Position numbers and translations under genes: made by a program | Origin: Sinomonas humi | GTDB taxonomy: Bacteria > Actinomycetota > Actinomycetes > Actinomycetales > Micrococcaceae | DNA length: 64,000 nucleotides | NCBI RefSeq assembly: GCF_000802235.1 | Contig: NZ_JTDL01000082.1 | Span: 124,001-188,000, forward strand | Reading direction: 5' to 3' | Notes under the pieces: generated by a model | Database searches by the model: none | What the model saw: only the letters and a program-made list of their open reading frames with translations | What the model was told of the DNA's origin: nothing | Shown here: in pieces, positions 44,292 to 52,647 of the stretch | How positions within the stretch are numbered: position 1 is the stretch's first letter | How the letters are laid out: every line of letters begins with the position of its first letter

Positions 44292-45122
44292 GTGCAGCAA
44301 ACATTGGCCGTTGACGAAGCTCCACCCTTCAAGCCGCGGCGCAGAATCGGCAGACCAGCCTTCGGGACCCTCCTGTTCCTCCTCTATATTTTCCTGCTTG
44401 CACCGCTGCTGATCGTTTTCGTCATCGCATTCGAATCGAATCAATATCTCTCGTTTCCGCCGCAGGGGTTCACGCTCAAATGGTTCGAGATGCTGCCGAG
44501 TGAGAGCATCTTCGTCGACGGGATGAAGGTCACGCTCGTCGTCGCGGCGAGCGTCACCGTGATCGTGCTCGCAATCGGGGTGCCTGCCGCCCTCGCGCTC
44601 GACAGGTACGAATTCAAAGGGAAGGGCGCGCTCCATGCGTTCTTCCTCTCGCCCCTCCTCGTGCCGAGCATCGTCCTGGCCCTCGGGCTCGTGCTCATCC
44701 TCACCCCGCTCGGGCTCACCAACACTTACGAGGGAATCATCATCGGGCACGTTGCCATCACGTTTCCCTTCGTGGTGAGAACCACCCTCATGAGCCTGAC
44801 CACCGCCGACACATCCTGCGAGGCGGCCGCACGCATCCTCGGCGCAGGGGCTTGGACCGTGTTCCGGCGCATCACGCTCCCGCTCATCCGCTCAGGTGTC
44901 ATTGCAGGCGGAATCATCGCCTTCATCGTCTCGTTCGATGAAGCCGTGATCTCCCTCTTCGTTGCCGGATCCGGGCTCCCGACGCTTCCCGTCCAAATAT
45001 TCCAGTACGTTTCGAACTCGGCGGACGCAGCCGTCGCAGCCCTCTCAGTCGTCCTGATCCTCATCTCGCTCGGCGTGGTAGTCGTGGTCGAGCGGGTGAT
45101 GGGCCTGAGGAAGGCGCTCTAG
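44292..45122 (+). CDS. ABC importer permease 2 (PotC-like)
   Basis: 276 residues, six membrane helices, with the EAA loop CEAAARILGAGAWTVFRRITLPLIRSGV. GTG 44292 has GGAGG six bases before it and begins two bases after the first permease ends. The last gene of the importer operon, closed by a hairpin at 45151. Confidence 0.92.
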   Translation: MQQTLAVDEAPPFKPRRRIGRPAFGTLLFLLYIFLLAPLLIVFVIAFESNQYLSFPPQGFTLKWFEMLPSESIFVDGMKVTLVVAASVTVIVLAIGVPAALALDRYEFKGKGALHAFFLSPLLVPSIVLALGLVLILTPLGLTNTYEGIIIGHVAITFPFVVRTTLMSLTTADTSCEAAARILGAGAWTVFRRITLPLIRSGVIAGGIIAFIVSFDEAVISLFVAGSGLPTLPVQIFQYVSNSADAAVAALSVVLILISLGVVVVVERVMGLRKAL

Positions 45123-45150
45123 AACTCTTCTCCACCGGGCAACTCCCTCC

Positions 45151-45186
45151 AGACCCGCCGTCGGCCATCCGGCCGGCGGCGGGTCT
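45151..45186 (+). terminator. Hairpin after the ABC importer operon
   Basis: AGACCCGCCGTCGGCC (45151-45166), loop ATCC, GGCCGGCGGCGGGTCT (45171-45186), a 16-base stem with one G-T pair. Only a weak T-run follows. Confidence 0.7.
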
Positions 45187-45212
45187 ACCTGTCCGTCCAC
45201 GTGTCCTAGGTC

Positions 45213-45237
45213 ATAACGCTGGCCTATCCCGGGATAG
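45213..45237. promoter_or_regulatory. ATA-N9-TAT site and palindrome upstream of pxpA
   Basis: ATAACGCTGGCCTAT (45213-45227), preceded by GTC, matches the sites before the aminotransferase and importer. It overlaps a perfect 14-base palindrome CTATCCCGGGATAG (45224-45237). Both lie about 130-150 bases before the pxpA start. Confidence 0.55.
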
Positions 45238-45362
45238 ACGATCAGTCTTTGTTCAGGGGGCTCCGGCGATGAGACGATCAAGTAGGACAAAATGCGGGAC
45301 GCCGCAGGCGAAATATCCCGACATTCGAAAGACCATTCTCAAGACCGCGAAAAGAGCAACTC

Positions 45363-46151
45363 GTGAACCCCATGATCGACCTCGTGGCAGATCTCGGCGA
45401 AGGATTTGGCGCATATCGGATCGGGAATGACCCCGAGCTTCTCGAAATCGTCTCAAGCGCCAATATCGCGTGCGGGTTCCATGCGGGAGATCCGGACATC
45501 ATGAACTTCACGGTGGCAGAATGCGTCCGCCGCGGCGTGGGCATTGGAGCCCATCCGAGCTTCCCGGACCTCCGTGGATTTGGCCGCCGCACGATGGACC
45601 TGAGTGAAGACGAGGTCCGCAACGACGTCCTCTACCAGCTCGGAGCCCTTTCGGCGTTCGCCGCCATGCACAGCGGTCGCGTTGCTCACGTTGCGCCTCA
45701 CGGGCGCCTTGGGAACCTCGTCGCCGTGCGCCCCGATTACGCTGCCGCCGTCGTCGACGCGGCTGCCGGTGTCGACGAGGATCTCATCGTCGTCGCCCAG
45801 GAGGGAGAACTCGCCAAAGCGGCCCGCGCCCGCGGGCTGCGCGTCGGCGTCGTCGGGATCGTTGACCGTGCGTATCAGGAGGACGGCACCCTCGTCCCGC
45901 GCAGCCTTCCCGGCGCGGTGCTCCACGACCCTCACGCGATCGTTGATCGGACCGTCCGCATGGTGTGCGAGCGGAAGCTGCAAACCACCTCGGGCGTCGA
46001 CATCGACATCGAGGCCGACACGGTCCTGCTGCACGGCGACAACGAAGGAGCGGTGAAGTTGGCCCGGCTCATCCGCTCCGAGCTCACTTCCGCGGGTGTC
46101 CACATCGCACCTCTGGCCGAGGTGCTGGCTGCGAAGCATCCGGTGGCCTGA
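45363..46151 (+). CDS. PxpA/LamB-YcsF family 5-oxoprolinase subunit A-like protein
   Basis: 262 residues, as in the family. DLVADLGEGFG, SSANIACGFHAGDP, GIGAHPSFPDLRGFGRR and DRAYQEDGTLVPRSLPGAVLHD all fit YcsF/PxpA, which with PxpB and PxpC opens the lactam ring of 5-oxoproline using ATP. Two normally invariant spots differ: DLNADLGE is DLVADLGE, and VKPHGALYN is VAPHGRLGN. The substrate may therefore be an altered lactam. GTG 45363 has AAAAGAG about seven bases before it; ATG 45372 is the alternative. Confidence 0.88.
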   Translation: MNPMIDLVADLGEGFGAYRIGNDPELLEIVSSANIACGFHAGDPDIMNFTVAECVRRGVGIGAHPSFPDLRGFGRRTMDLSEDEVRNDVLYQLGALSAFAAMHSGRVAHVAPHGRLGNLVAVRPDYAAAVVDAAAGVDEDLIVVAQEGELAKAARARGLRVGVVGIVDRAYQEDGTLVPRSLPGAVLHDPHAIVDRTVRMVCERKLQTTSGVDIDIEADTVLLHGDNEGAVKLARLIRSELTSAGVHIAPLAEVLAAKHPVA

Positions 46152-46152
46152 G

Positions 46153-46875
46153 ATGCCTACGTTCGCACCTTCCCCCGTAGATGTCTTCGAGTCCGGAGAT
46201 GCCGCATTGCGCGTCGTCGCGAAGTCCGGCGATTCCGAGCGGGACTGGAACACCGTCCACCGGCTCGCCGAATGGCTCGAGATGTGCGGCGCGGAGGGCC
46301 TGCGCGGGGCGGTCGCCACGTATGACTCGGTGCTGGTGGAGTTCGATGTCCTCGCCGTCTCGGCACGCCAGATGCGTGCCTTCGTCGGCTTGGGTATGCG
46401 GCAGCTTGCGCTTTCCGCGGACGACGACGGCTCCCCCCGAGCCTTCGACGTCCCCGTTGTGTACGGGGGCGACTTCGGGCCGGATCTTTCCGACGTGGCC
46501 GAGCAGCAAGGTCTTTCAGTCGACGACGTCGTCCGCCTCCATTCGTCCAAGACCTACATCATCCGCTGCCTTGGAGCACCCGCCGGATCGCCCATGATGG
46601 ACGGCCCTGACTTTCCGCTTCCGGTGCCGCGTCTCAAGGACCCGCGCCTGAGCGTTCCGGCCGGAGCTGTTTCGGTAGCGGGGCGCCAGGCGGTCATCGC
46701 TCCTGCGGTCGCACCTGGTGGTTGGCGCGTGATCGGCCAGACCCCTCTTGCCCTCCTCGACATTTCTCGCGAGCCCCTCGTGCCCTACCGGCCGGGTGAT
46801 GTGCTCCGCTTCCGGCCGATCCCGGAAGAGGAGTTCGCGGCGTACGCAGGCAGGATGATGGAGGCCCACGCATGA
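46153..46875 (+). CDS. PxpB/KipI family 5-oxoprolinase subunit B-like protein
   Basis: 240 residues. Carboxyltransferase domain subdomain C/D: GDAALRVVAKSGD at the start, FDVPVVYGGDFGPDLSDVAEQQGLSVDDVVRLHSSKTYIIRCLGAPAGSPMM, then VPRLKDPRLSVPAGAVSVAGRQAVIAP and GGWRVIGQTPL, all KipI marks. It forms the ATP-dependent complex with PxpA and PxpC. ATG 46153 is two bases after pxpA. Confidence 0.9.
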   Translation: MPTFAPSPVDVFESGDAALRVVAKSGDSERDWNTVHRLAEWLEMCGAEGLRGAVATYDSVLVEFDVLAVSARQMRAFVGLGMRQLALSADDDGSPRAFDVPVVYGGDFGPDLSDVAEQQGLSVDDVVRLHSSKTYIIRCLGAPAGSPMMDGPDFPLPVPRLKDPRLSVPAGAVSVAGRQAVIAPAVAPGGWRVIGQTPLALLDISREPLVPYRPGDVLRFRPIPEEEFAAYAGRMMEAHA

Positions 46876-47876
46876 AGGGCCAGCTCATCGTTCGTCAGGC
46901 CGGCAACTCGGTCGTGACGGATCTAGGGAGGTTCCGCGGCCCGCGCTATGGGCTCCCGGTGAACGGCGCACTGGACCAGTATTCGGCTAGGGCCGCCAAT
47001 ATCCTCGTCGGGAACGACGAAAATGCACCGCTCGTGGAACTTACTGCTCTCGACTTCAGGATGACTGTCACCACTGACGTTCTGATCTCTGTCACGGGTG
47101 CGCCGCTTACACTGACGGTCTCAAACCGGGAATGTCCCCTCTGGCAGCCGGTTTCCGTGGCGGCAGGAGAGACAGTCGCGATTCGAGGGATCCACGGTGG
47201 CCTGCGCGCCTACTTGGCTGTCCATGGGTCCGTCGACGCGCCCACCCTGCTCGGCAGCTGCACACCCGACACCGTTGTCGGGTTTGGGCTCCAGCTTCGG
47301 GAGGGAATGGTGCTCGAGACCCGTTGCAGCCTCGGCCCTCTCCGTCAGCCCTATTTCGACATGCCGCTCTTCCGCTTCGGAGCGGAGCGACCCCCCGTGG
47401 GACATGAGCTGGTTGTCTCGGTCACCGACGGGCCGGACTTCGCCGAGTTCGGCGATTCGGCCAACCTTCTCTTCACGTCGGAATACCGAGTCAGCCCCCG
47501 GAGCAACCACATTGGACTGCGCCTTGGCGGCAGGCTCCCGGAGAGGACGACCACGGGAGAGGTGCTTTCGCGCGGAGTCCCTGTCGGCGCCATCGAAGTC
47601 CCATCACGTGAGGAACTCCTCGTCCTGCATCGGGGTCGCGGTGTCACTGCGGGCTACCCAGTCCTCGCCGTGGCCACGAGCCTCGGGCTCGATGTCCTGG
47701 CCCAAGCGCGGCCCGGTGACACCGTTCACTTTGTGAGGACGACAGTCTCCGAGGCAACCATCGCCTACCGGCGTTCGATGCTCGAACTCGAAACCCTTCG
47801 GAAATCCGTTGGCACCGCCTTCGGCCTCCTCGGCATCCCGAGCCCAGGGGGCGGCCAGGATCTTCCGGCCGCCTGA
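46872..47876 (+). CDS. PxpC/KipA family 5-oxoprolinase subunit C-like protein
   Basis: 334 residues. Carboxyltransferase subdomain A/B: GRFRGPRYGLPVNGALDQYSARAANILVGND, VTGAPLTLTVSN, GLRAYLAVHGSVD, SEYRVSPRSNHIGLRLGG, SRGVPVGAIEVPS and GYPVLAVATSLGLDVLAQARPGDTVHF, the KipA pattern (usual form R-G-x-R-x-G-x-P-x-G). It starts at ATG 46872, overlapping pxpB by four bases. The name 'biotin-dependent carboxyltransferase' in databases comes from domain similarity; no biotin domain is present. Confidence 0.9.
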   Translation: MKGQLIVRQAGNSVVTDLGRFRGPRYGLPVNGALDQYSARAANILVGNDENAPLVELTALDFRMTVTTDVLISVTGAPLTLTVSNRECPLWQPVSVAAGETVAIRGIHGGLRAYLAVHGSVDAPTLLGSCTPDTVVGFGLQLREGMVLETRCSLGPLRQPYFDMPLFRFGAERPPVGHELVVSVTDGPDFAEFGDSANLLFTSEYRVSPRSNHIGLRLGGRLPERTTTGEVLSRGVPVGAIEVPSREELLVLHRGRGVTAGYPVLAVATSLGLDVLAQARPGDTVHFVRTTVSEATIAYRRSMLELETLRKSVGTAFGLLGIPSPGGGQDLPAA

Positions 47877-47966
47877 GCCGTACCGTTCCAAAATCCAACC
47901 TACCTGCCACCAACAAGCCACCTCGGTCGTGCTATCAACGGCACCGCCCAGTCCTTTGGAGAATCG

Positions 47967-48716
47967 ATGACATTCGCCGACTACAAGACCGCACTCGTCA
48001 CAGGCGCTTCGACCGGCATGGGAGCGGCCATCGCGGCGCTCCTGGCCAAGCGGGGCCTGACGGTCCATGCCGCTGCCCGCGGCGAGGAACGCCTCAGGGA
48101 ACTCGCCGAGCGAACGGGCTCCATTTCCCACGCTCTCGATCTCACCGATACGGCGGCAGTGGCCGCCGAGCTCGGCGGACTCGAGATCGACATTCTCGTC
48201 AACTGCGCCGGCGTCTCCCGGCCGGGCAACATCCTCAGCTCCTCTGAGGAGGATCTCGACGAGATCATCGACGTCAACCTCCGGGGTCTGCTCCAGCTGA
48301 CCCGTCTGATCCTGCCGGGGATGGTGGAGCGGGATCTTGGCCACATCGTCAACATCAGCTCGATCGCCGGCGTCTACAACTTCTACGGGCACACGGCCTA
48401 CCACGCCACCAAGGCAGCCGTGCACCAGATCTCCCGCCAGCTGCGCAATGACACCGTGGGCAAGCGCATCCGTGTCACCGAGGTCTGCCCCGGCCGAGTT
48501 GAGACGGAGATCTTCGGACGCAATCTGGGCGGTTCGCCCGAGGCGATGGAAGAAGCCTGGAATACGTACTACGAGGGCTACGAGTCGTTGACCACCGACG
48601 ACATTGTCAACGCCGTCGACTACGCCATAGAGGCTCCCCGGCACGTCAACATCGGCATGCTCGAGATCATGCCGACCTTCCAGGTCCCGGGCGGCCTCAC
48701 CTTCGACCGGCGCTGA
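47967..48716 (+). CDS. SDR family oxidoreductase in the pxp cluster
   Basis: 249 residues. Classical SDR: LVTGASTGMGAAIAALL, VNCAGVS, NISSIAG with Ser and YHATKAAV (YxxxK), plus CPGRVETEIFG. It resembles YdfG-like 3-hydroxy acid dehydrogenases. ATG 47967 has GGAG five bases before it. Ninety bases after pxpC and in line with it, so it may oxidise a hydroxy intermediate of the same pathway. Substrate not known. Confidence 0.85.
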   Translation: MTFADYKTALVTGASTGMGAAIAALLAKRGLTVHAAARGEERLRELAERTGSISHALDLTDTAAVAAELGGLEIDILVNCAGVSRPGNILSSSEEDLDEIIDVNLRGLLQLTRLILPGMVERDLGHIVNISSIAGVYNFYGHTAYHATKAAVHQISRQLRNDTVGKRIRVTEVCPGRVETEIFGRNLGGSPEAMEEAWNTYYEGYESLTTDDIVNAVDYAIEAPRHVNIGMLEIMPTFQVPGGLTFDRR

Positions 48717-48800
48717 CGTCCATGGACGGCCGAGGCTGATGTTCGTCTACGTCGGTTTCGGCCATCGCGTCTCGGCAAGCTCAGCAACGGGAGGCATGGC

Positions 48801-49340
48801 ATGACCGGCAGGATCGAATTGCGAAGGCCGCTTAGTCAGGAACGCGGCGGGAAGTACCGGTATCGGCAAGGAGCCGCCCAGCCAAGCTCCCCAGGCGACC
48901 GTGGGGCAGAGGAACGAATTGCGCAGGCCCTCTCAGGGCACAGGCAGCTCCTGAACCAATTCCGCTCTCGGATCCGAACGCTCACTGCCAAGAGAAACGA
49001 AGCACTCGTTCGGGCCCTTGAGGACGAACTGGCCATTTCGGCCGTAGCGAACGTCATCGGTGAGACGGTGCCGACCGTCCGGCGCATCGCCCTCGCCTTC
49101 GAAGAGAAGCCCGCAAGCGGCCTGTCACGAGACGAACATATAGATTCCCTCCGGAAGATCCGGACCGAACTTGAGGCAGCTGCTGCGGCGAAGGAGGCTC
49201 TCGAAGGGGAAGTCGGAATCTTGATTGCCCGCGCCTACCAGGCCGGATTCACGGATGAAACGCATCTGGCAGGGATGGCAGGCATTTCGACCGAGAGCGT
49301 TCACAACAGGCTGCGCCAGCACCTCGGCAGGCCGCGCTGA
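48801..49340 (+). CDS. Hypothetical protein with helix-turn-helix-like end
   Basis: 179 residues. A basic disordered N-terminus (first 40), a helical coil (GHRQLLNQFRSRIRTLTAKRNEALVRALEDELAI), then ISAVANVIGETVPTVRRIALAF and, near the C-terminus, EVGILIARAYQAGFTDETHLAGMAGISTESVHNRLRQHLG. Both resemble helix-turn-helix segments (small-A-x-x-x-G-I-S-x-x-S-V-x-x-R). A DNA-binding role is possible but unproved. GGGAGG lies six bases before ATG 48801. Lies between the SDR and gluconokinase genes. Confidence 0.65.
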   Translation: MTGRIELRRPLSQERGGKYRYRQGAAQPSSPGDRGAEERIAQALSGHRQLLNQFRSRIRTLTAKRNEALVRALEDELAISAVANVIGETVPTVRRIALAFEEKPASGLSRDEHIDSLRKIRTELEAAAAAKEALEGEVGILIARAYQAGFTDETHLAGMAGISTESVHNRLRQHLGRPR

Positions 49341-49375
49341 AAATTTTTCATCAACGTCTTCAACTCAGGAGCAGT

Positions 49376-49891
49376 ATGGACAACTCGACGCTGCACATCG
49401 TCGTGATGGGCGTCTCGGGATGCGGAAAGAGCACGGTCGGCACGCTCCTCGCCCGGGAGGTGGGCGGCGTCTTCCTCGACGGCGATGAGCTTCACCCTCA
49501 GGCCAACGTCACCAAGATGGCGGCCGGCATCCCCTTGGACGACGCCGACAGGGAACCCTGGCTCCGTGAGGTCGGGCGGCGCCTGAAGGACTCCGAGGCG
49601 CCGCTCGTCATCGCCTGCAGCGCGCTGAAGCGGTCCTACCGGGACCTTGTCCGCGCGAGCGCCCCGCAGGCCCTCTTCGTCCACCTTCACGGCACGCGAG
49701 AGCTGCTTACCACCCGCATGGCCGCGCGCCCCGGGCATTTCATGCCCCTCTCCCTCCTTGATTCTCAGCTCTCGACCCTTGAACCGCTCGGCTCAGACGA
49801 GTCAGGAATCCAGCTCGACATCGCCCAGACGCCGGAGTCCATCGTGGAACGGGCGGCAGCGTGGGCTCGGAAGCCTCTCCTGCACGCCTAG
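49376..49891 (+). CDS. gntK: Gluconokinase
   Basis: 171 residues, the usual length. Walker A GVSGCGKST (12-20), DGDELHPQANVTKMAAGIPLDDADREPWL (the GntK substrate signature), ACSALKRSYRDLVR and RPGHFMPLSLLDSQLSTLEPL. It phosphorylates D-gluconate to 6-phosphogluconate. ATG 49376 has AGGAG four bases before it. It is not beside a gluconate transporter, but the idonate-type dehydrogenase at 36162 could feed the same sugar-acid route. Confidence 0.93.
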   Translation: MDNSTLHIVVMGVSGCGKSTVGTLLAREVGGVFLDGDELHPQANVTKMAAGIPLDDADREPWLREVGRRLKDSEAPLVIACSALKRSYRDLVRASAPQALFVHLHGTRELLTTRMAARPGHFMPLSLLDSQLSTLEPLGSDESGIQLDIAQTPESIVERAAAWARKPLLHA

Positions 49892-49915
49892 CCCGGAGGC
49901 CGCCTCGGCTCTCAG

Positions 49916-50251
49916 CTAGCCGGCTCGGGGCGCGAACATGATGACCGCGACCCCGGCGAGGCAGATGGCAGCTCCGGCGAGGTCCCACCTGTCGGGTGTG
50001 AATCGGTCGATCAGAACACCCCAGGCAAGTGATCCTGCGACGAAGACGCCGCCGTAAGCGGCGAGGATTCGGCCGAAGTGGGCGTCCGGCTGGAGAGTCG
50101 CGACAAAGCCGTATGCTCCGAGAGCGGCAATCCCGAGCCCGGCCCACCACCACGGCTTCCCTTCGCGCACGGCTTGCCAGACCAGCCACGCGCCACCGAT
50201 CTCCGCGACAGCCGCGAGCACGAAGAGCACCGACGATCTGAGGATGTTCAC
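49916..50251 (-). CDS. YnfA/UPF0060 family membrane protein
   Basis: 111 residues with four membrane helices: [25 protein letters not shown], then [54 protein letters not shown], the YnfA pattern. Members are small SMR-like exporters of uncertain substrate. GTG 50251 lies upstream of the CDF zinc exporter's end by 41 bases and may be in its operon. Confidence 0.9.
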   Translation of the reverse strand: MNILRSSVLFVLAAVAEIGGAWLVWQAVREGKPWWWAGLGIAALGAYGFVATLQPDAHFGRILAAYGGVFVAGSLAWGVLIDRFTPDRWDLAGAAICLAGVAVIMFAPRAG

Positions 50252-50292
50252 CGCCCGATCATCCCAGCTCCCGTCGAGAAAACGTGGGCCCG

Positions 50293-51210
50293 TCAGTGGT
50301 GGATGTGTTCACGGTCTCGGTATGCCGCCGTCTCGAGCTGGAAGGTGGAGTGTTCGATGGCAAGGTCGAAGTGCTCCGCCACGCACTTCTGGAGGTCAGC
50401 GAGGATGGCTTGAGCATGGCCGTCAGTCAGGCATCTGTCCTCAAGCGTCACATGCCCTGTGATGACCGGGGTGCCGGAGCCGACGAGGCTTGCGTGGAGG
50501 TCATGGACGTCCAGCACGTGCGGGAGCGCGAGGATGTGCTCGCGGACGGCTCTCAGATCCAGGCCCTTGGGGGTGGACTCGAGGAGCACGTCCGCCGTGT
50601 CCTTCAGCAGGCGCAGCGTCCGCGGGATGATGAGCACGCCGATGAGGAGCGACACCACCGCGTCGGCCCGTGTCCAACCGGTGAGACCGATGACGGAGGC
50701 CGCAACGATCACGGCAACGGATCCGAGCGCGTCGTTGAGGACTTCGAGGAACGCCGCCCTGAGATTGAAGCTCCGATGCCGGCTTGAGGCGAGGACAGCC
50801 ATCGAGAGGGCGTTGCCCGCGAGCCCGAGGACGCCGAACCACAGCATGGCGGAGGACCCCACCTCAGGCGGTTCGATGAGCCGACGGATCGACTCGACGA
50901 GCACGAAGGCGCCGACCACGAGGAGGAGGCCGGCCTGCAGCGCAGCGGCCAGGATCTCCGCGCGCCGGTAGCCCCACGTCCGCTCCGGGGTGCGGGGCTT
51001 GAGCGCGAGCGAGGCGGCGATGAGCGCAATCAACAGGCCGGAAGCGTCGGTGAACATGTGGCCTGCATCGGCCAGCAGGGCGAGCGACCCGGAGAGCACG
51101 GTACCGATGGCCTGGGCAACCATGATCACGACCGTTACAGCGAACACCGTCAGCAACCGTTTGCGGTCCCTCACCGGGTCGACGTCGTGCGCGTGCGAGT
51201 GGTCGTTCAC
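50293..51210 (-). CDS. Cation diffusion facilitator, zinc exporter-like
   Basis: 305 residues. His/Asp-rich N-terminus ([12 protein letters not shown]), then six helices with [11 protein letters not shown] (the HxxxD metal pair of helix 2) and [12 protein letters not shown], where the usual first His of helix 5 is Glu, and the C-terminal cytoplasmic domain [25 protein letters not shown] with a His-rich end. CzcD/ZitB-like zinc or cadmium export in exchange for protons. GTG/ATG 51210 diverges from the APC permease. The His-to-Glu change could alter metal choice. Confidence 0.88.
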   Translation of the reverse strand: MNDHSHAHDVDPVRDRKRLLTVFAVTVVIMVAQAIGTVLSGSLALLADAGHMFTDASGLLIALIAASLALKPRTPERTWGYRRAEILAAALQAGLLLVVGAFVLVESIRRLIEPPEVGSSAMLWFGVLGLAGNALSMAVLASSRHRSFNLRAAFLEVLNDALGSVAVIVAASVIGLTGWTRADAVVSLLIGVLIIPRTLRLLKDTADVLLESTPKGLDLRAVREHILALPHVLDVHDLHASLVGSGTPVITGHVTLEDRCLTDGHAQAILADLQKCVAEHFDLAIEHSTFQLETAAYRDREHIHH

Positions 51211-51321
51211 GCCGCGTACACCTCGAGGACGTTCATGTCTTCGAAGGTACCCGAGGGGAAGTGTTCCTTGCGACGCCTGCTAGAAAGTAGAGCAACAGCC
51301 CGAAGACCTTAAGGAGCACCG

Positions 51322-52605
51322 GTGACAAGCCAACAGGGGGCACTCGCGCGGCGCCTAGGCACTTTCGACGCCGTCGCCATCGGCCTCGGTTCCATGATGG
51401 GAGCAGGGATCTTCGCGGCGTTCGCGCCGGCTGCGGTCTCGGCTGGCGCCGGGCTGCTCATCGGCCTGGCCATTGCTGGAGTGGTCGCCTACTGCAACGC
51501 GACCGCGTCCGCCCAGCTCGCCGCCCAGTACCCGACCTCAGGCGGTACGTACATCTACGGACGGGAGCGCCTTGGCGAGTGGCCGGGCTTCTTCGCCGGG
51601 TGGAGCTTCGTGATCGGCAAGACCGCAAGCGCAGCCGCGATGGCCATAACGTTCGCGGCCTACGCCGCACCGGTGGGCTGGGAGAAGCCTGTCGCTGTGC
51701 TCGCCGTCCTCGCGGTCGGCGCCGTCAACTATGTGGGTGTCACCCGGACGGCGAACGCGACGAAGGTGCTCGCCGCCGTCGTCCTCGCGGTGCTCGCGTT
51801 CGTCGTCGTGCTCGGGCTCTCACAGGGGCACCCGCAGCCCTCGTTCCTCACCACGGGTCTGCTCGACCACGGCTGGTACGGCATCCTGCAGGCGGCCGCG
51901 CTCCTGTTCTTCGCATTCGCCGGCTACGCCCGCATCGCGACGATGGGCGAAGAGGTCAAGGAACCGCAACACACGATTCCGCGGGCCATCATCGTGGCGC
52001 TCGCGATCGTTCTCGTGGTTTACGCTGCGGTGGCGCTCACGGCACTGCTCACGATCGGGCCGGGCAGGCTCGCGGCCTCCGCCGCCCCGCTCTCCGACGT
52101 CGTCACCGCGGGCGGCTCCGTGTGGGCCTCGCCCCTCGTGCGGATCGGCGCCGCGGCCGCCACGCTCGGTTCGCTCCTCTCGATCACCGCCGGGATCGGC
52201 CGCACCACGCTGGCAATGGCGCGCCACGAGGATCTGCCCGTCTGGCTCGCCGCCGTCCATGACCGATACCACGTGCCGCACCGCGCCGAGGTCGTCCTCG
52301 CCGTCGTCGTCTGCATCCTCGTGGTCGCCACGGATCTTCGGGGCGCGCTCGGCTTCTCCTCGTTCGGAGTTCTGCTCTACTACTTCGTCGCGAATGCCTC
52401 TGCCTTCACTCAGGATGACGGGCACCGGCGGTACCCCAAGGTCCTCCAGATCCTCGGGGCCGTCGGCTGCATTGTCCTGGCCGCCTGCCTCCCGCTGCCC
52501 TCGATTGTTGCGGGCCTCGTTGTCCTCGCCGTCGGCATCGGCTACCGGATGATCGGCCGACGCATGCGCCGCGAAACCTCGGGCAGCACCCGAAACCCCC
52601 GGTAG
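51322..52605 (+). CDS. APC family amino acid permease
   Basis: 427 residues, 12 membrane helices. Helix 1 has VAIGLGSMMGAGIFAAFAPAA, the APC ligand-binding motif, and helix 2 region AYCNATASAQLAAQYPTSGGTYIYGRERLGE; later FFAFAGYARIATMGEEVKEPQHTIPRAI. It imports or exchanges amino acids or related compounds. GTG 51322 has AAGGAG five bases before it. The stop lies inside a terminator hairpin at 52591. Confidence 0.9.
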   Translation: MTSQQGALARRLGTFDAVAIGLGSMMGAGIFAAFAPAAVSAGAGLLIGLAIAGVVAYCNATASAQLAAQYPTSGGTYIYGRERLGEWPGFFAGWSFVIGKTASAAAMAITFAAYAAPVGWEKPVAVLAVLAVGAVNYVGVTRTANATKVLAAVVLAVLAFVVVLGLSQGHPQPSFLTTGLLDHGWYGILQAAALLFFAFAGYARIATMGEEVKEPQHTIPRAIIVALAIVLVVYAAVALTALLTIGPGRLAASAAPLSDVVTAGGSVWASPLVRIGAAAATLGSLLSITAGIGRTTLAMARHEDLPVWLAAVHDRYHVPHRAEVVLAVVVCILVVATDLRGALGFSSFGVLLYYFVANASAFTQDDGHRRYPKVLQILGAVGCIVLAACLPLPSIVAGLVVLAVGIGYRMIGRRMRRETSGSTRNPR

Positions 52606-52620
52606 AAACCGGGGGTTTCG
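52591..52620. terminator. Bidirectional terminator at end of the APC permease gene
   Basis: CGAAACCCCCGGT (52591-52603), loop AGAA, ACCGGGGGTTTCG (52608-52620), a 13-base perfect stem that includes the permease stop codon. It also serves the minus-strand DUF3618 gene that ends at 52648. Confidence 0.85.
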
Positions 52621-52647
52621 GCGGTCCGCACGGGTTTCGCGAAGGTG

